In this document: in pieces, positions 21,491-30,466 of the stretch
Position numbering within the stretch: the stretch's first letter is position 1
Layout of the letters: each line of letters opens with the position of its first letter
Origin: Acidimicrobiia bacterium
GTDB lineage: Bacteria > Actinomycetota > Acidimicrobiia > Acidimicrobiales > SKKL01
Assembly: GCA_016649895.1 (NCBI GenBank)
Contig: JAENWR010000031.1
Span: 1-34,217 of the forward strand
Direction: 5' to 3'
Length of the DNA: 34,217 nucleotides
Position numbers and translations under genes: made by a program
The notes under the pieces: model-generated
What the model saw: only the letters and a program-made list of their open reading frames with translations
Told to the model about the DNA's origin: nothing
The model's database searches: none

Positions 21491-24271
21491 TCATCCAGTG
21501 TTGCGGAGACCGGCAGCGATGCCGTTGAGGGTGAGCAGCAGTGCCCGGTCGGTGCTCGGGTCGGGCTCGGCGGCGCTGCGGGTGCGATCCAACAGCTCGA
21601 CCTGGAGGGCGTGCATGGGGTGGAGGTAGCGGTCGCGCACGGTCAGGGTGCGCTGCAGCACCGGGTGGTCCTCGAGCGGACGTCGACCACCTGTGATCCA
21701 GGCGAGCTGCTCATGGGTGCGCTTCAGCTCGACGTCGATGGTGTCGAGGACGTGGCGGTGCTCGGCGGGAACGAGGGCCTCGACGTAACGACGGGTGATG
21801 CCGAGGTCGGTCTTGGCGAGCGTCATGTCGACGTTGCTGAGCAGCGCCCGCATGAACCACCACTCGACGGCCATCTCGCGGAGCGTGTCGCCGTGGCCGG
21901 CTGCTCGCGCGTCCTCGATGCCGCTGCCGAACCCATACCATCCGGGGACGATCTGACGGCTCTGGGTCCAACCGAACACCCACGGGATGGCGCGCAGGGC
22001 ATCGAGCCCGGCATCTGCCTCGGGCCGCGACGACGGGCGTGACCCGATGTTGAGCCGACCGAGCTCCTGGACCGGGGTGGAGGTGAGGAAGTAGTCGACG
22101 AGCGACGGGTCGTCGATGAGATGTCGGTAGCGGGTGCGGGAAGCGGCGGATGCCACCTCCATCACCTCGTCGTACCGGCCGAGCGTGCGCGGAGCCTGGC
22201 GCGAGGTGGTGTGCAGCAGCGTGGCTTCGAGGGTGGCCGCGAGCAGCAGCTCGATGTTCTGCCGGGCGAGGTCGGGAAGGAGGTACTTGTCGGAGATCAC
22301 CTCGCCCTGCTCGGTGAGCTTCACCAGCCCGTCGACGGCGCCGAACGGCTGGGACAGGATCGCCTGGTGCGCCGGCCCACCACCTCGACCGACCGAGCCG
22401 CCCCGCCCGTGGAAGAGCCGGAGCCGCACCCCGTGGCGCGCAGTCACGTCGCGGAGCATCCGGATGGCGAGCTGGATCGACCACTGCGAGGTGACGATGC
22501 CGCCGTCCTTGTTGGAGTCGGAGTAGCCGAGCATCACCTCCTGCACGTCGCCGTTGGCGGCCACGATCGCCCGGTAGCTCTTCGTCGAGAGGAGGTCGTC
22601 GATGATCTGGTCGGCCGCGTGCAGCTCGTCGATGGTCTCGAGGAGCGGCACGAACGACAGCCGAGCGATGCCGCGCCCCACGTCGACCAGCCCCGACTCG
22701 CGGGCGCACACCGCGGCGGCCAGCACGTCGGACGCGCCGCGGGTCATCGAGATGATGCACGTCTCCACCACACCGTCGCCGTAGCGGTCCATCGCCTCGC
22801 GCAACACCGTGAACATCTGAGCGACGCGGGTGCCGTCCGGACCGACCTGCGTGGTCAACCCGCTGAGGGGGCGAGCGCCCGCCAGCTCGCGGTCGAGGAC
22901 GGCGCGCCGGCCCGCCTCGTCGTCGGGGTAGTCGATGCCGTTCAGTTCGCACAGGTCGGAGACCAGCGTCTGGAACGAGCGGGCGTGGTCGCGCACGTCC
23001 ATCACCGCGAGGTGGAAGCCCGACGTGGCGACGATCCGCCGGACGGCGTCGACTCGGCCAGCGGCGATGAGGTCGCCGGTGCGGTCGGCGAGCGCGTCGT
23101 GGACGAGGGTGAGCTCGTCGAGCAGCTCGGTGGCGTCGCGGTAGTCGATGCCCGGCCGATTGGCCGCGCCGTCGCGGTGGCGTTCGCGGGTGTTGAGCAC
23201 CCGCTGACGGCAGTACGACAGCTTGAGCCGGTAGGGCTCCTGGCGGTTGAGGTGCGCAAGCCGCTCCCACACCTCGGGCAGGATCTCGCGGTCGCGGGCC
23301 AGGCTCGCGGCCAGCTCGGGATCGGTTCCCACGATGAGCGACGATGGCGACAGCTCGGTGATCAGGCCGGCCAGAGCACGTTCGATGAGCAGCAGGCCCC
23401 GGTCGTGCATCCACGCCAGCACCTCGGCGGTGACCTCGGGGGTGACGTTGGGGTTGCCGTCACGGTCGCCGCCCACCCACGTCCCGAAGCGCACCGGCAG
23501 CGCGTCGTCGGGTAGTTCTGCTCCAACCCGGCCCAGCTCGGCCCGCAGATCGCCGAGCAGCTCGGGCAGCACCTCCCAGAGGGTCGACTCCACGTAGTAG
23601 AGGGCGACCTGTGCCTCGTCGGCCGGGCGGGGCGCTTCGACCCGCAGCTCGTCGGTGACCCAGAGCAGGTCGATGAGCTCGGCGGCGCGCCGGTCGATCC
23701 GCTGCCGATCGGCATCGTTGAGGAGCGGGTTGCGGCGCCGGTCGACGAGCTGGCCGAGGTCGGCGAGCTTCGTGAGGACCGACCGGCGTGAGGCCTCGGT
23801 GGGGTGAGCGGTGACCACCGGTCGGACCTCGAGCCGGCTGACGGCCTCGGCGATGGCCTCCGGCTCGATACCGGCCGCGGTGAGGCGGTCGAGGGTCATC
23901 GCCAGCCACCCGCGCTCGGAGTCCTCGGGGCGCTTCAGGAGCGAGACGCGATGGGCCTGCTCGGCCACGGTGGCGAGGTGGAAGTAGGTGGTGAACGCCC
24001 GTGCGAGCTCGATAGCGGTGACGGCATCGACGGTGCCGAGCATCGACTGCAGCTGGGTGGCGGCCTCCTCACTGCCCTCGTCGGCGGCTCGGGCGAGACG
24101 CCGGACCTGCTCCACCCCGGCGAGGAGGTCGTCACCGCTCTGACGCACAAGGCTCCGACCGAGCTCATCGCCGAGGCGCCGGATGTCGGCCCGAAGGGCG
24201 GCGTCGACCTCGTCGTGCCACTCGTCGAGGTTCGCATCGTCGGCGGTGCCGTTGGCAGGTTCGGCGGACAT
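21491..24271 (-). CDS. ppc: Phosphoenolpyruvate carboxylase
   Basis: This 926-residue enzyme carboxylates phosphoenolpyruvate to oxaloacetate, refilling the citric acid cycle. Its motifs are complete: TAHPTEASRR with catalytic His156, GGDRDGNPNV, GYSDSNKDGG, LFHGRGGSVGRGGGP, and the C-terminal RNTG. Length matches bacterial PEPC. ATG at 24271 is chosen because the family N-terminus follows soon after (LRADIRRLGDELGRSLVRQSGDDLL); the frame remains open upstream but with low-complexity Arg-rich sequence. It is divergent from the frameshifted lipoprotein gene and precedes the AI-2E family gene. Confidence 0.96.
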   Translation of the reverse strand: MSAEPANGTADDANLDEWHDEVDAALRADIRRLGDELGRSLVRQSGDDLLAGVEQVRRLARAADEGSEEAATQLQSMLGTVDAVTAIELARAFTTYFHLATVAEQAHRVSLLKRPEDSERGWLAMTLDRLTAAGIEPEAIAEAVSRLEVRPVVTAHPTEASRRSVLTKLADLGQLVDRRRNPLLNDADRQRIDRRAAELIDLLWVTDELRVEAPRPADEAQVALYYVESTLWEVLPELLGDLRAELGRVGAELPDDALPVRFGTWVGGDRDGNPNVTPEVTAEVLAWMHDRGLLLIERALAGLITELSPSSLIVGTDPELAASLARDREILPEVWERLAHLNRQEPYRLKLSYCRQRVLNTRERHRDGAANRPGIDYRDATELLDELTLVHDALADRTGDLIAAGRVDAVRRIVATSGFHLAVMDVRDHARSFQTLVSDLCELNGIDYPDDEAGRRAVLDRELAGARPLSGLTTQVGPDGTRVAQMFTVLREAMDRYGDGVVETCIISMTRGASDVLAAAVCARESGLVDVGRGIARLSFVPLLETIDELHAADQIIDDLLSTKSYRAIVAANGDVQEVMLGYSDSNKDGGIVTSQWSIQLAIRMLRDVTARHGVRLRLFHGRGGSVGRGGGPAHQAILSQPFGAVDGLVKLTEQGEVISDKYLLPDLARQNIELLLAATLEATLLHTTSRQAPRTLGRYDEVMEVASAASRTRYRHLIDDPSLVDYFLTSTPVQELGRLNIGSRPSSRPEADAGLDALRAIPWVFGWTQSRQIVPGWYGFGSGIEDARAAGHGDTLREMAVEWWFMRALLSNVDMTLAKTDLGITRRYVEALVPAEHRHVLDTIDVELKRTHEQLAWITGGRRPLEDHPVLQRTLTVRDRYLHPMHALQVELLDRTRSAAEPDPSTDRALLLTLNGIAAGLRNTG

Positions 24272-24390
24272 GGCACCTCGCGGATCGCGACGTCTGACCC
24301 GGTCGACGCTACCGGTCGAACCCTGGGCCCGACGTGTCAACCGAACCGGCCCCTCCGGCGTCTCCGATCCATGCACGCATCCGTAGAACC

Positions 24391-25436
24391 ATGAACCGCT
24401 CACGTCGCCCGTTGGCTGCAGCCCTGGCCCTCGTCTTCGCCGTGCTCCTCGCTGCCTGTGGCGGCGGCGACGACTCCGGCGCCGATCCCGACACCAGCAC
24501 CGACGCCTCATCCGGCGACACCGTCCCCGCCGGCGAGGGCGACGAGGCATCGGGCGACGACGCCGACGAGGTGGTCACCATCGACGCCGATCTCGACCTG
24601 CCGTGCTCGGTCACCTACGCCGGTGTCGAGATCACGATCACCGGAGCTACGTTCTCCAACGCCACCCCGCTCTCGATCGGCTCCGATGAGCCTGTGGCCG
24701 GCGACGACGAGCTGCTGTACCTCGAGGTCAGCACCGAGTTCGAGGATGGGTTCGCCGGCGACGACGGGTTCTTCCCCATCGGCAACTCTCGATCACCACC
24801 GCCGACGACACCGACCTCGTCGCCAGTGGCATCGACCTCGCCTCCGAGCTCCCTGTGAAGGCCGGCAAGGTCACCTCGGCGGTGTTGGTCGTCGACGCCG
24901 CCGCCGCCGATCTCGACGGAGCCGACTTCGTCTACGACGACGGCTCGCGCCTCGCGGCGGTGCTGCCCCTCACCGGGTCCGTCCCCGACGACGAGTACCC
25001 CCTGCGCACCGAGGTCGGCGAGGTCGTCACCGTCGACTTCACGACCGGTTGCAACCCGTCTCCGGCCGAGCTCACGCTCGTCGCGCTCGAATGGGATGTC
25101 GACGGCGGCGTCGGCGCCGACGGCAAGAAGCTGGCGGCGGGTCGGTCGTCGCGCACGCTGGCCGACGAGCGTTGGCTGCGCGCTCAGTTCGCTGTCGTCG
25201 CCGGTCCTGGCGAGTGCGGCGGGACCTACCCCAACCACGAGCAGTTCCGGCTGTCGATCGACGGGCTCGTCGGGCCGCCGGTGAACAGCTACAGCCTCAC
25301 CCTCGCCGACGGTGCCGGAGCCGACCTCACGTTCATCTACGACGTGCCCGTCGACGCCTCCGAGGTCGTGCTCGTGGCCGGTGCCGACGGTGCCACCACC
25401 CACGAGTTCGCCGTCAAGGTGCCTGAACTGCCGTAG
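24391..25436 (+). pseudogene. Frameshifted lipoprotein gene, unknown function
   Basis: The N-terminal part starts at ATG 24391 with a lipoprotein signal (RRPLAAALALVFAVLLAAC, lipobox LAAC) and an acidic Ser/Asp/Glu linker. Meaningful sequence continues to FFPIGN near 24785, after which that frame turns into Ser/Pro/Thr-rich noise and stops at 24858. The natural continuation (SITTADDTDLVASGIDLASELPVKAGK onward) is in another frame and runs to 25436. Loss of one C near 24786 explains this; adding it back gives a continuous protein of about 348 residues. The second part is a beta-rich region with no domain I can name. GTG at 24855 could start it alone but has no clear ribosome-binding site. A sequence error is possible. 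Confidence 0.82.
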
Positions 25437-25468
25437 CGGTCGCGCCCTCGGACGGCCGCCTCGCCCGA

Positions 25469-26086
25469 TCAGGAGGGGCGGTACGTCCAGTGCCACGGCT
25501 CGCGGGGCACGTCCTCCACGAAGCCGAAGCGTGGACCGTTGGCGCGCATCCAGCTCTGCGCGGGCGCGTCGAGGTCGAGGTCGACCGACAGGCCCCAGCC
25601 GTGGTTGCTGGTGCCGGGTGTCGCCGCCAGCCCGCCCCGTGAGTAGAGGCCCTTCTGGGCGGCCAGGCGCTGCTGGCCGGCGATGTCGCGGTACGAGTCG
25701 GTGATGCCGATGTCGACGCCGTCGGCTCGGGCGGCAGCGATCATCTGTTCGTAGGCACGGGCCGCCGGTGCGTGCAACCGGTGGTTGCCGTCGCCGATGG
25801 AGGTGAGCGCCCCGGCGGGGATGCGTCCGTTCCCGTAGCCGATCAGTTCGGCCGGTGGCTGGAGCCGCCCATAGGCTCCAGGCGCCAGCCGGTGGGCGGG
25901 CGTGAGGGCGTCTCTCGCTCCGAGCGCGCTCCGAAACACGGTGCCGAACGAGCCGGCAGGTGATGCGGTAGGGGCGCTGTCGAACGTCGATGTGACCGCC
26001 GTCGCGGTGGGCGCGGCGGGAGTCGTCGCGCCAAAGCGGGCCTCGATGGCCGCAATGCGCCCCTGGACCGCAGCGATGCCGTTCAT
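25469..26086 (-). CDS. D-Ala-D-Ala carboxypeptidase, VanY/M15 family
   Basis: This 205-residue protein ends in an M15 peptidase domain. The zinc site and catalytic residues are visible in SNHGWGLSVDLD (SxHxxGxxxD) and EPWHWTYRP, with SYRDIAGQQRLA before them. It should trim peptidoglycan stem peptides. There is no signal peptide. The N-terminus instead reads MNGIAAVQGRIAAIEARFG, a short helical segment resembling the start of actinobacterial flagellar-locus cell wall hydrolases (recollection), followed by a Pro/Thr/Ala-rich linker. Export may therefore be unconventional. It is divergent from the EAL protein gene, with a perfect palindrome between them. Confidence 0.87.
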   Translation of the reverse strand: MNGIAAVQGRIAAIEARFGATTPAAPTATAVTSTFDSAPTASPAGSFGTVFRSALGARDALTPAHRLAPGAYGRLQPPAELIGYGNGRIPAGALTSIGDGNHRLHAPAARAYEQMIAAARADGVDIGITDSYRDIAGQQRLAAQKGLYSRGGLAATPGTSNHGWGLSVDLDLDAPAQSWMRANGPRFGFVEDVPREPWHWTYRPS

Positions 26087-26109
26087 TCAGGGAGGGTCGG
26101 CGACGAGGC

Positions 26110-26125
26110 GAGCCTCATGAGGCTC
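26110..26125. promoter_or_regulatory. Perfect 16-bp palindrome between divergent genes
   Basis: GAGCCTCATGAGGCTC reads the same on both strands. It lies 24 bp from the VanY-type start and 75 bp from the EAL start, so a dimeric regulator bound here could affect either gene. Its regulator is unknown. Confidence 0.45.
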
Positions 26126-26200
26126 CGGCCCCGGCCGACGTGGTCGGTGGGTAGTGTCAGCACCGCACCCGGCGACGGGCAACCAGCGAAAAGAGGCGTG

Positions 26201-27412
26201 GTGGCCGAACCGCAGTGGCGTCAACGCAGTGGAGACCAGCTGCTCACGACCCCTGCCGGGTGGGGCGCCGCAGTGAGCAGCGGGATCATCGGTGCGATGG
26301 TCCTCTTGGTCTGGCTCACCTCCTACGGGGCGGGAGGCTCGAAGACCGTCGTGCCCCAGCTGTTCCACGTGCCGATCGTCGTCGCCGCGGCGCGCTTCGG
26401 TGGAAGGGGTGCACTGGTCATCGCCCTCGTGGCGGGTGTCGTGGCCGGTCCGCTCCTACCCCTCGACGTCGATGCGTCTCAGGCGCAGAGCACCGCGAAC
26501 TGGGTGAGTCGACTCCTCGTCTTCGTGGCCGTCGGCCAGATCACCGCTGCACTGCACACCCGGTCGATTGCGGCGACGAGAGAGCGCATCGCCGATGGCC
26601 GGAACCGTGCGGACATCGATGCGGCAATCGCCGACGCGAGGATCGTTCCCGTCTACCAGCCCATCGTCGACCTGCGGTCGGGGCGAATCGAAGGGGTGGA
26701 GGCGTTGGCGCGCTGGCGCGCCCCCGACGGCCGCATGCTCGCACCTGCGGCCTTCATCCCCGACGCCGAGCGCTCGGGGGCCATCGTCGCCCTCGACCGC
26801 GCGGTGCTCGACCAGGCCTGCGCGCAGGTCGCCGACTGGCGGCGCAGGGGGGTGGTCACGGCCGACTTCCACGTCTCGGTCAACCTGTCGGCCCACCACC
26901 TCAGCTGCGGCGACCTCCCCGCGGTCGTCTGCGCCACCCTGGAGCGGTCGGGCATCCCGCCCGAGTCGTTGGTGTTGGAGGTCACCGAGACCGCCCTGAT
27001 CCTCGATCCCGAGCGCGCCGTGGCACGGCTCGCCGAGCTCAAGGAGCTGGGGGTGGGGCTGGCGCTCGATGACTTCGGGGTGGGGCAATCCTCGTTGGCG
27101 AGCTTGGCGCGGTTCCCCATCGACATGTTCAAGATCGACCGCTCCTTCGTGCTGGGACTCTCCACCGGCGAGGGCGAGCGGCTCATGCTGGGAGTGATCG
27201 GGTTGGCCGACATCCTCCTGCTCGAGGGTCCGGTGGCCGAGGGCATCGAGACGATGGAGCAGCTCCAGGCCATCATGCAGCGGGGCTGCCACCGGGGTCA
27301 GGGCTACCTCCTCGCCCGTCCTGCCCTCGCCGAGGACCTCGAACCCGTGCTGCGCCTCGGCACGATCACCTTCCCGGGAGAAGTCGCGGCGCCATGGGCC
27401 GGGTCCGGCTGA
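26201..27412 (+). CDS. Membrane-bound EAL-domain cyclic-di-GMP phosphodiesterase
   Basis: This 403-residue protein has about three to four N-terminal membrane segments (VSSGIIGAMVLLVWLTSY, HVPIVVAAARF, ALVIALVAGVVAGPLL, WVSRLLVFVAVGQI), resembling a small MASE-type sensor, then an EAL domain from about 145. The catalytic set appears intact: EAL (Glu167), Asn in VSVNLSAHHL, Glu in LEVTETA, DDFG (loop 6 reads DDFGVGQSSL instead of DDFGTGYSSL), Lys in FKIDRSFV, and Glu in AEGIET. It should break c-di-GMP to pGpG. No GGDEF domain is present. GTG at 26201 (or 26198) follows AAAGAGG. Confidence 0.87.
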   Translation: MAEPQWRQRSGDQLLTTPAGWGAAVSSGIIGAMVLLVWLTSYGAGGSKTVVPQLFHVPIVVAAARFGGRGALVIALVAGVVAGPLLPLDVDASQAQSTANWVSRLLVFVAVGQITAALHTRSIAATRERIADGRNRADIDAAIADARIVPVYQPIVDLRSGRIEGVEALARWRAPDGRMLAPAAFIPDAERSGAIVALDRAVLDQACAQVADWRRRGVVTADFHVSVNLSAHHLSCGDLPAVVCATLERSGIPPESLVLEVTETALILDPERAVARLAELKELGVGLALDDFGVGQSSLASLARFPIDMFKIDRSFVLGLSTGEGERLMLGVIGLADILLLEGPVAEGIETMEQLQAIMQRGCHRGQGYLLARPALAEDLEPVLRLGTITFPGEVAAPWAGSG

Positions 27413-27422
27413 TCGACACCAT

Positions 27423-28421
27423 TCAGATGAGCACCGCGATGACGAACACCGGGTAGCCCGCGAGGAGCACCGTGCCGTGCCGCCGATGGAGGGCGCGGTG
27501 CCGGCTGGCCAGCGCGAGGCAGGCGGCAAGTGCCAGCAGCATCATCGCCATCGGGAGGTGGAGCTGCCCGGCATCGGCCAGGGCGAGTGGTCGCACCACG
27601 GCCGCGGCCCCCAGCGTCATCGTGACGTTGTAGCCGTAGCTGCCCACGACCCCGGCGACCACTGCGTCGGTGATCCCCCGCCGAGCACCCGACCACGCCA
27701 GCACCACCAGCTCGAACGCGGTGGCGAAGCCGACCACGGTCAGCGAGAGGCGGGTCTGGTCGGCTTCGGCTTCCACCAGCTCGCGGACGCCGTCCACCAG
27801 CAGGGTGGCGCCGACCACCATCGCCGTGAGGCCGACCAGCACCAGGATGAGCTCGCGGCCGACGCGGCCGACGCGCCCGGTCCGGCCGTGGCTCGCCTCC
27901 GAGCCGATCTCCTCGCCGGCCTCGTCCAGCTCGCCGACCTCGCCGACCTCGCCAATGGTCGGGACCTCGCGCTCCACGAACCAGATGGTGGCGACGAAGG
28001 CGACGTAGAGCCCCACGAGCACCGCGCCTTCGATCCGCCCGACCCGGCCGTCCCACGCGAACGCCACCGCGATGACACCGACCGGCAGCCCGAGCATCCC
28101 GTAGCGCATGACCCGGGTGCCGAACGGGAGCGGGGCCACGAGCGCTCCGACGCCGAGCGCCACCAGGCAGATGGCGACGTTGGCCCCGATGACGTCGCCG
28201 AAGGCGATGGCCGGAGCGTCCCGCACGGTGGCGGCGACGGCGGTGGCCAGCTCCTCCGGTTCGGCCCCGGCGAGCAGCAGGGCCAGCGCGAAGCGACTGA
28301 CCCCGAGCCGAGTCGACGCCCGCGAGAGGTTCTCGGCGAAGCGCTCCGCGCCCCAGACGATGGCGGCGACACCGGCCGCGGCCAGGGCGAGAGGGACGAC
28401 GACGTCGGGCACCGCAAACAT
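27423..28421 (-). CDS. CaCA-type cation exchanger (Na+/Ca2+ antiporter family)
   Basis: This 332-residue membrane protein contains two alpha-repeats typical of the family: LLLAGAEPEELATAVAATVRDAPAIAFGDVIGANV in the first half and VVGFATAFELVVLAWSGARRGITDAVVAGVVGSYGYNV in the second, joined by an acidic cytoplasmic loop with a GEVGEVGELDEAGEE repeat. The usual GTSxPE segments read AGAEPEE and FATAFEL, so the ion specificity may differ. It probably exchanges calcium or another cation for sodium or protons. ATG at 28421 lies 56 nt after the thioredoxin stop. It converges with the EAL gene, leaving 10 bp between stops. Confidence 0.8.
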   Translation of the reverse strand: MFAVPDVVVPLALAAAGVAAIVWGAERFAENLSRASTRLGVSRFALALLLAGAEPEELATAVAATVRDAPAIAFGDVIGANVAICLVALGVGALVAPLPFGTRVMRYGMLGLPVGVIAVAFAWDGRVGRIEGAVLVGLYVAFVATIWFVEREVPTIGEVGEVGELDEAGEEIGSEASHGRTGRVGRVGRELILVLVGLTAMVVGATLLVDGVRELVEAEADQTRLSLTVVGFATAFELVVLAWSGARRGITDAVVAGVVGSYGYNVTMTLGAAAVVRPLALADAGQLHLPMAMMLLALAACLALASRHRALHRRHGTVLLAGYPVFVIAVLI

Positions 28422-28477
28422 GGTGGCCGACTCAGACCTGACCGCAGGTGCCCGTGGCCGGACCGTCCGGCGCCCGG

Positions 28478-28855
28478 TCAGGAACCGGGTGCCTCCGCGT
28501 CCTGGGCGGCGATGTCGCGGTGGACCTCGGCCATGTCGATGGCCTTCACCTGCGAGATCAGGTCCTCGAGGGCGGCGGGGGGTAGCGCTCCGGCTTGGTT
28601 GAACAGCAGCACGTTCTCGCGGAAGACCATCAGCGTGGGGATCGACATGATGCCCGCCGACCCGGCCAGCGCTTGTTCGGCCTCAGTGTCGACCTTGGCG
28701 AACACGATGTCGTCGTGGCGCTCGGCCGCCTCCTCGAAGACGGGGGCGAACATCTTGCACGGACCGCACCACGATGCCCACCAGTCGACGATGACGATGT
28801 CGTTGTCGGTGAGGGTCTCCTCGAAGGAGGACTCGGTGAGCTCGATGGTGGCCAT
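28478..28855 (-). CDS. Thioredoxin
   Basis: This 125-residue protein is a thioredoxin with active site WASWCGPCK (Cys30, Cys33), cis-Pro in MSIPTLMVF, and a C-terminal extension of about 20 residues beyond the usual end (DMAEVHRDIAAQDAEAPGS). It reduces protein disulfides in the cytoplasm and could serve the peroxiredoxin in this window. ATG at 28855 has AGAGGAA upstream. It is not adjacent to a thioredoxin reductase gene. The next gene downstream is the cation exchanger. Confidence 0.93.
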   Translation of the reverse strand: MATIELTESSFEETLTDNDIVIVDWWASWCGPCKMFAPVFEEAAERHDDIVFAKVDTEAEQALAGSAGIMSIPTLMVFRENVLLFNQAGALPPAALEDLISQVKAIDMAEVHRDIAAQDAEAPGS

Positions 28856-28989
28856 GTGATGTTCCTCTCGACGGCGTCGCCGGGTTCGTCCTGGTCCCAA
28901 CGCTCGACACCTCACCGGTGTTCCCCATGTCCCTTGTGATCGAACTGGGCCTTCGGTCGACGTCACGATGACAGCGGTCGTTGCGCCTG

Positions 28990-29005
28990 ACCACGGATCC
29001 GTGGT
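28990..29005. terminator. 16-bp palindrome after the Spo0M-like gene
   Basis: ACCACGGATCCGTGGT is a perfect palindrome 11 nt past the stop of the minus-strand Spo0M-like gene. It could form a terminator hairpin (6-bp stem, GATC loop) or bind a regulator of the thioredoxin gene. Confidence 0.4.
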
Positions 29006-29016
29006 GACGGCTGGGC

Positions 29017-29579
29017 TCAGCCGAAGCGGTGGGTCCAGTACTTGCCGCCCAGCTCGCCGGTGCGGAGGTTGCGCAGGCGCTGCGATGCCACCTCGGCGGC
29101 GGTGAAGCCGTCGACGTGGGGCCGCACCTTCAGCCGGTACCACTCCTCGTCGCGGGTCACCTCCTTCACCGTGTTGAGGATGCCGCTCGCCGCGAGAGCC
29201 ATGCCGGAGCCTCCTCGCCGGCGCCGACGGAGTCGAGCGCGCCCTGCGGCGACAGGGGGAACTCGATCTCGAGGGTCAGGACCTGTCCTGGCGCCAGGGT
29301 GATGGGCGATTCGTGGTTGAACGTCACCGCCGACTTCTCGTTCTGCCGGTTGCGGCGAGCCCGCTCGCTCGGTGTCTCGTCGCTGTGGTCGGCGAGGAGG
29401 AGGTCCTCAGCGAGGCTCAACTCGAGCGAGGTGACCAGGCGCTCCTCGTCGCTCTCGTTCTCGAGGCGGACCGCGACGGGGAGCACGCCGTCGCCCCACC
29501 GGAAGATCTCGGGGCAGTCGATGTCGATCTCGACCCCGCCCTTGTCGAACGCCTTCTTGATCTTGTCGAGGATGCCCAT
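29017..29579 (-). pseudogene. Spo0M-like (arrestin-fold) gene split by a frameshift
   Basis: The first part starts at ATG 29579 (MGILDKIKKAFDKGGVEIDI) and has the beta-rich pattern of Spo0M-like proteins (WGDGVLPVAVRLEN, LAPGQVLTLEIEFPLSPQG). After EEAP the frame runs into an Arg/Ser tail and stops at 29166. The second part, in another frame from about 29202 to 29017, reads naturally (LAASGILNTVKEVTR, WYRLKVRPHVDG) and ends KYWTHRFG. One missing base near 29203 would give a single protein of about 186 residues. The second part also has its own ATG (29202) with GAGGAGG 7 nt before it, so separate translation is possible. Spo0M acts in sporulation control in Bacillus; the role here is unknown. 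Confidence 0.68.
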
Positions 29580-29753
29580 GGCCGAACGGTAGATCGTGCT
29601 GCCGATCGGCGCTCGGGTGTCCAGTGCCATCGAGGGGAGCGTGTGCGGGCGAGGCGCGCTCGGCCTCGTGACACGCGGCCCGCGATCGCGGCAACCTGTG
29701 CGGATGGAGATCCGCTGGATGACCTCGGCGCCGACGAGGAGTCTGATCACGTG

Positions 29754-30391
29754 ATGCTCGGATGGCGCGGGCGGTGCGCCGGCCGACGTCGACCTCCTCG
29801 ACTACGGGGTGCAGGACACCGGGCCCGATGGAGCCGCCTGGGCGCTCGCCGTTCGGGGCGGGCCCTCCACGCTCGACGACCTGGTCCTGGCGTGGACGTT
29901 GCGGGGAGCGCCGCACGCGTATCGACGCGCCGATCTGCGAGCGGTGGCAGCCGCCACGGCTCCGTTCTCCGATGCTGATGCGGCCAAGCGGGTGTTCGAC
30001 GCATCGAAGCCGCTGAGTACGGCCGGCATAGCTGTGCTCGATGCGCTCAAGGTGGTGGCCGGGCACATGCGCGACATGGTGAGCACCCCCACGGTGAAGG
30101 GCGACGTGTCGGGAGAGCTGTCGGAGCGGCTCGACGAGCCCTACCTCCGCTACAGCAGGCCGTGCTCCGCCATCCACCTCTACGAGCAGCCGTTCCGGCT
30201 GGCGGCGCTCCAGGCCGGGCTCGAGCTCGAGCCCGGCACCTCGCCGCCCGTCCTCCGTCGCATCCCACGCATGAGAGCGCCGAACTACGCCCACCTCGCT
30301 GCCGAGGCCGAGGATCGGCTCGATCGAACAGCAGGCCGAGCGCCTCGCCGCCCACCGCGGCGCGACGCTCGCCGGCATCACCGAGGACTGA
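29754..30391 (+). pseudogene. Decayed AlkZ-like winged-helix (HTH_42-type) gene
   Basis: The best-preserved part, in the frame of 29782-30300, reads ADVDLLDYGVQDTGPDGAAWAL, LVLAWTLRGAPHAYRRADL, APFSDADAAKRVFDASKPL, TPTVKGDVSGELSERL and CRPC-like SRPCSAIHLYEQPFRLAAL. This matches the winged-helix family related to the DNA glycosylase AlkZ. An ATG at 29754 with GAGGAG upstream gives MLGWR but is in a different frame, so an indel near 29770 is needed. At the far end, the family-like tail EQQAERLAAHRGATLAGITED sits in a third frame and ends at 30391. Intact relatives are far longer, so the C-terminal DNA-binding half seems deleted near 30280-30320. No intact product is likely. Confidence 0.72.
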
Positions 30392-30401
30392 GTCGGGCTC
30401 G

Positions 30402-30432
30402 CGCGGAGTGCACCGATTCGGTGCATTCCGCG
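30402..30432. terminator. Strong hairpin between AlkZ-like remnant and TetR gene
   Basis: CGCGGAGTGCACCG and CGGTGCATTCCGCG form a 14-bp stem with one G-T pair and loop ATT. It lies between the 3' ends of two converging genes and should stop transcription from both sides. Confidence 0.7.
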
Positions 30433-30466
30433 AGGGGAAGCGCTGTCGCCTGCGGGGGTCGCTCGT

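Noticed and set aside
28458..28470. CCGGAC-C-GTCCGG palindrome as a terminator after thioredoxin
   Set aside because: The perfect pairing leaves a 1-nt loop, there is no T-run, and it is short GC sequence likely by chance.
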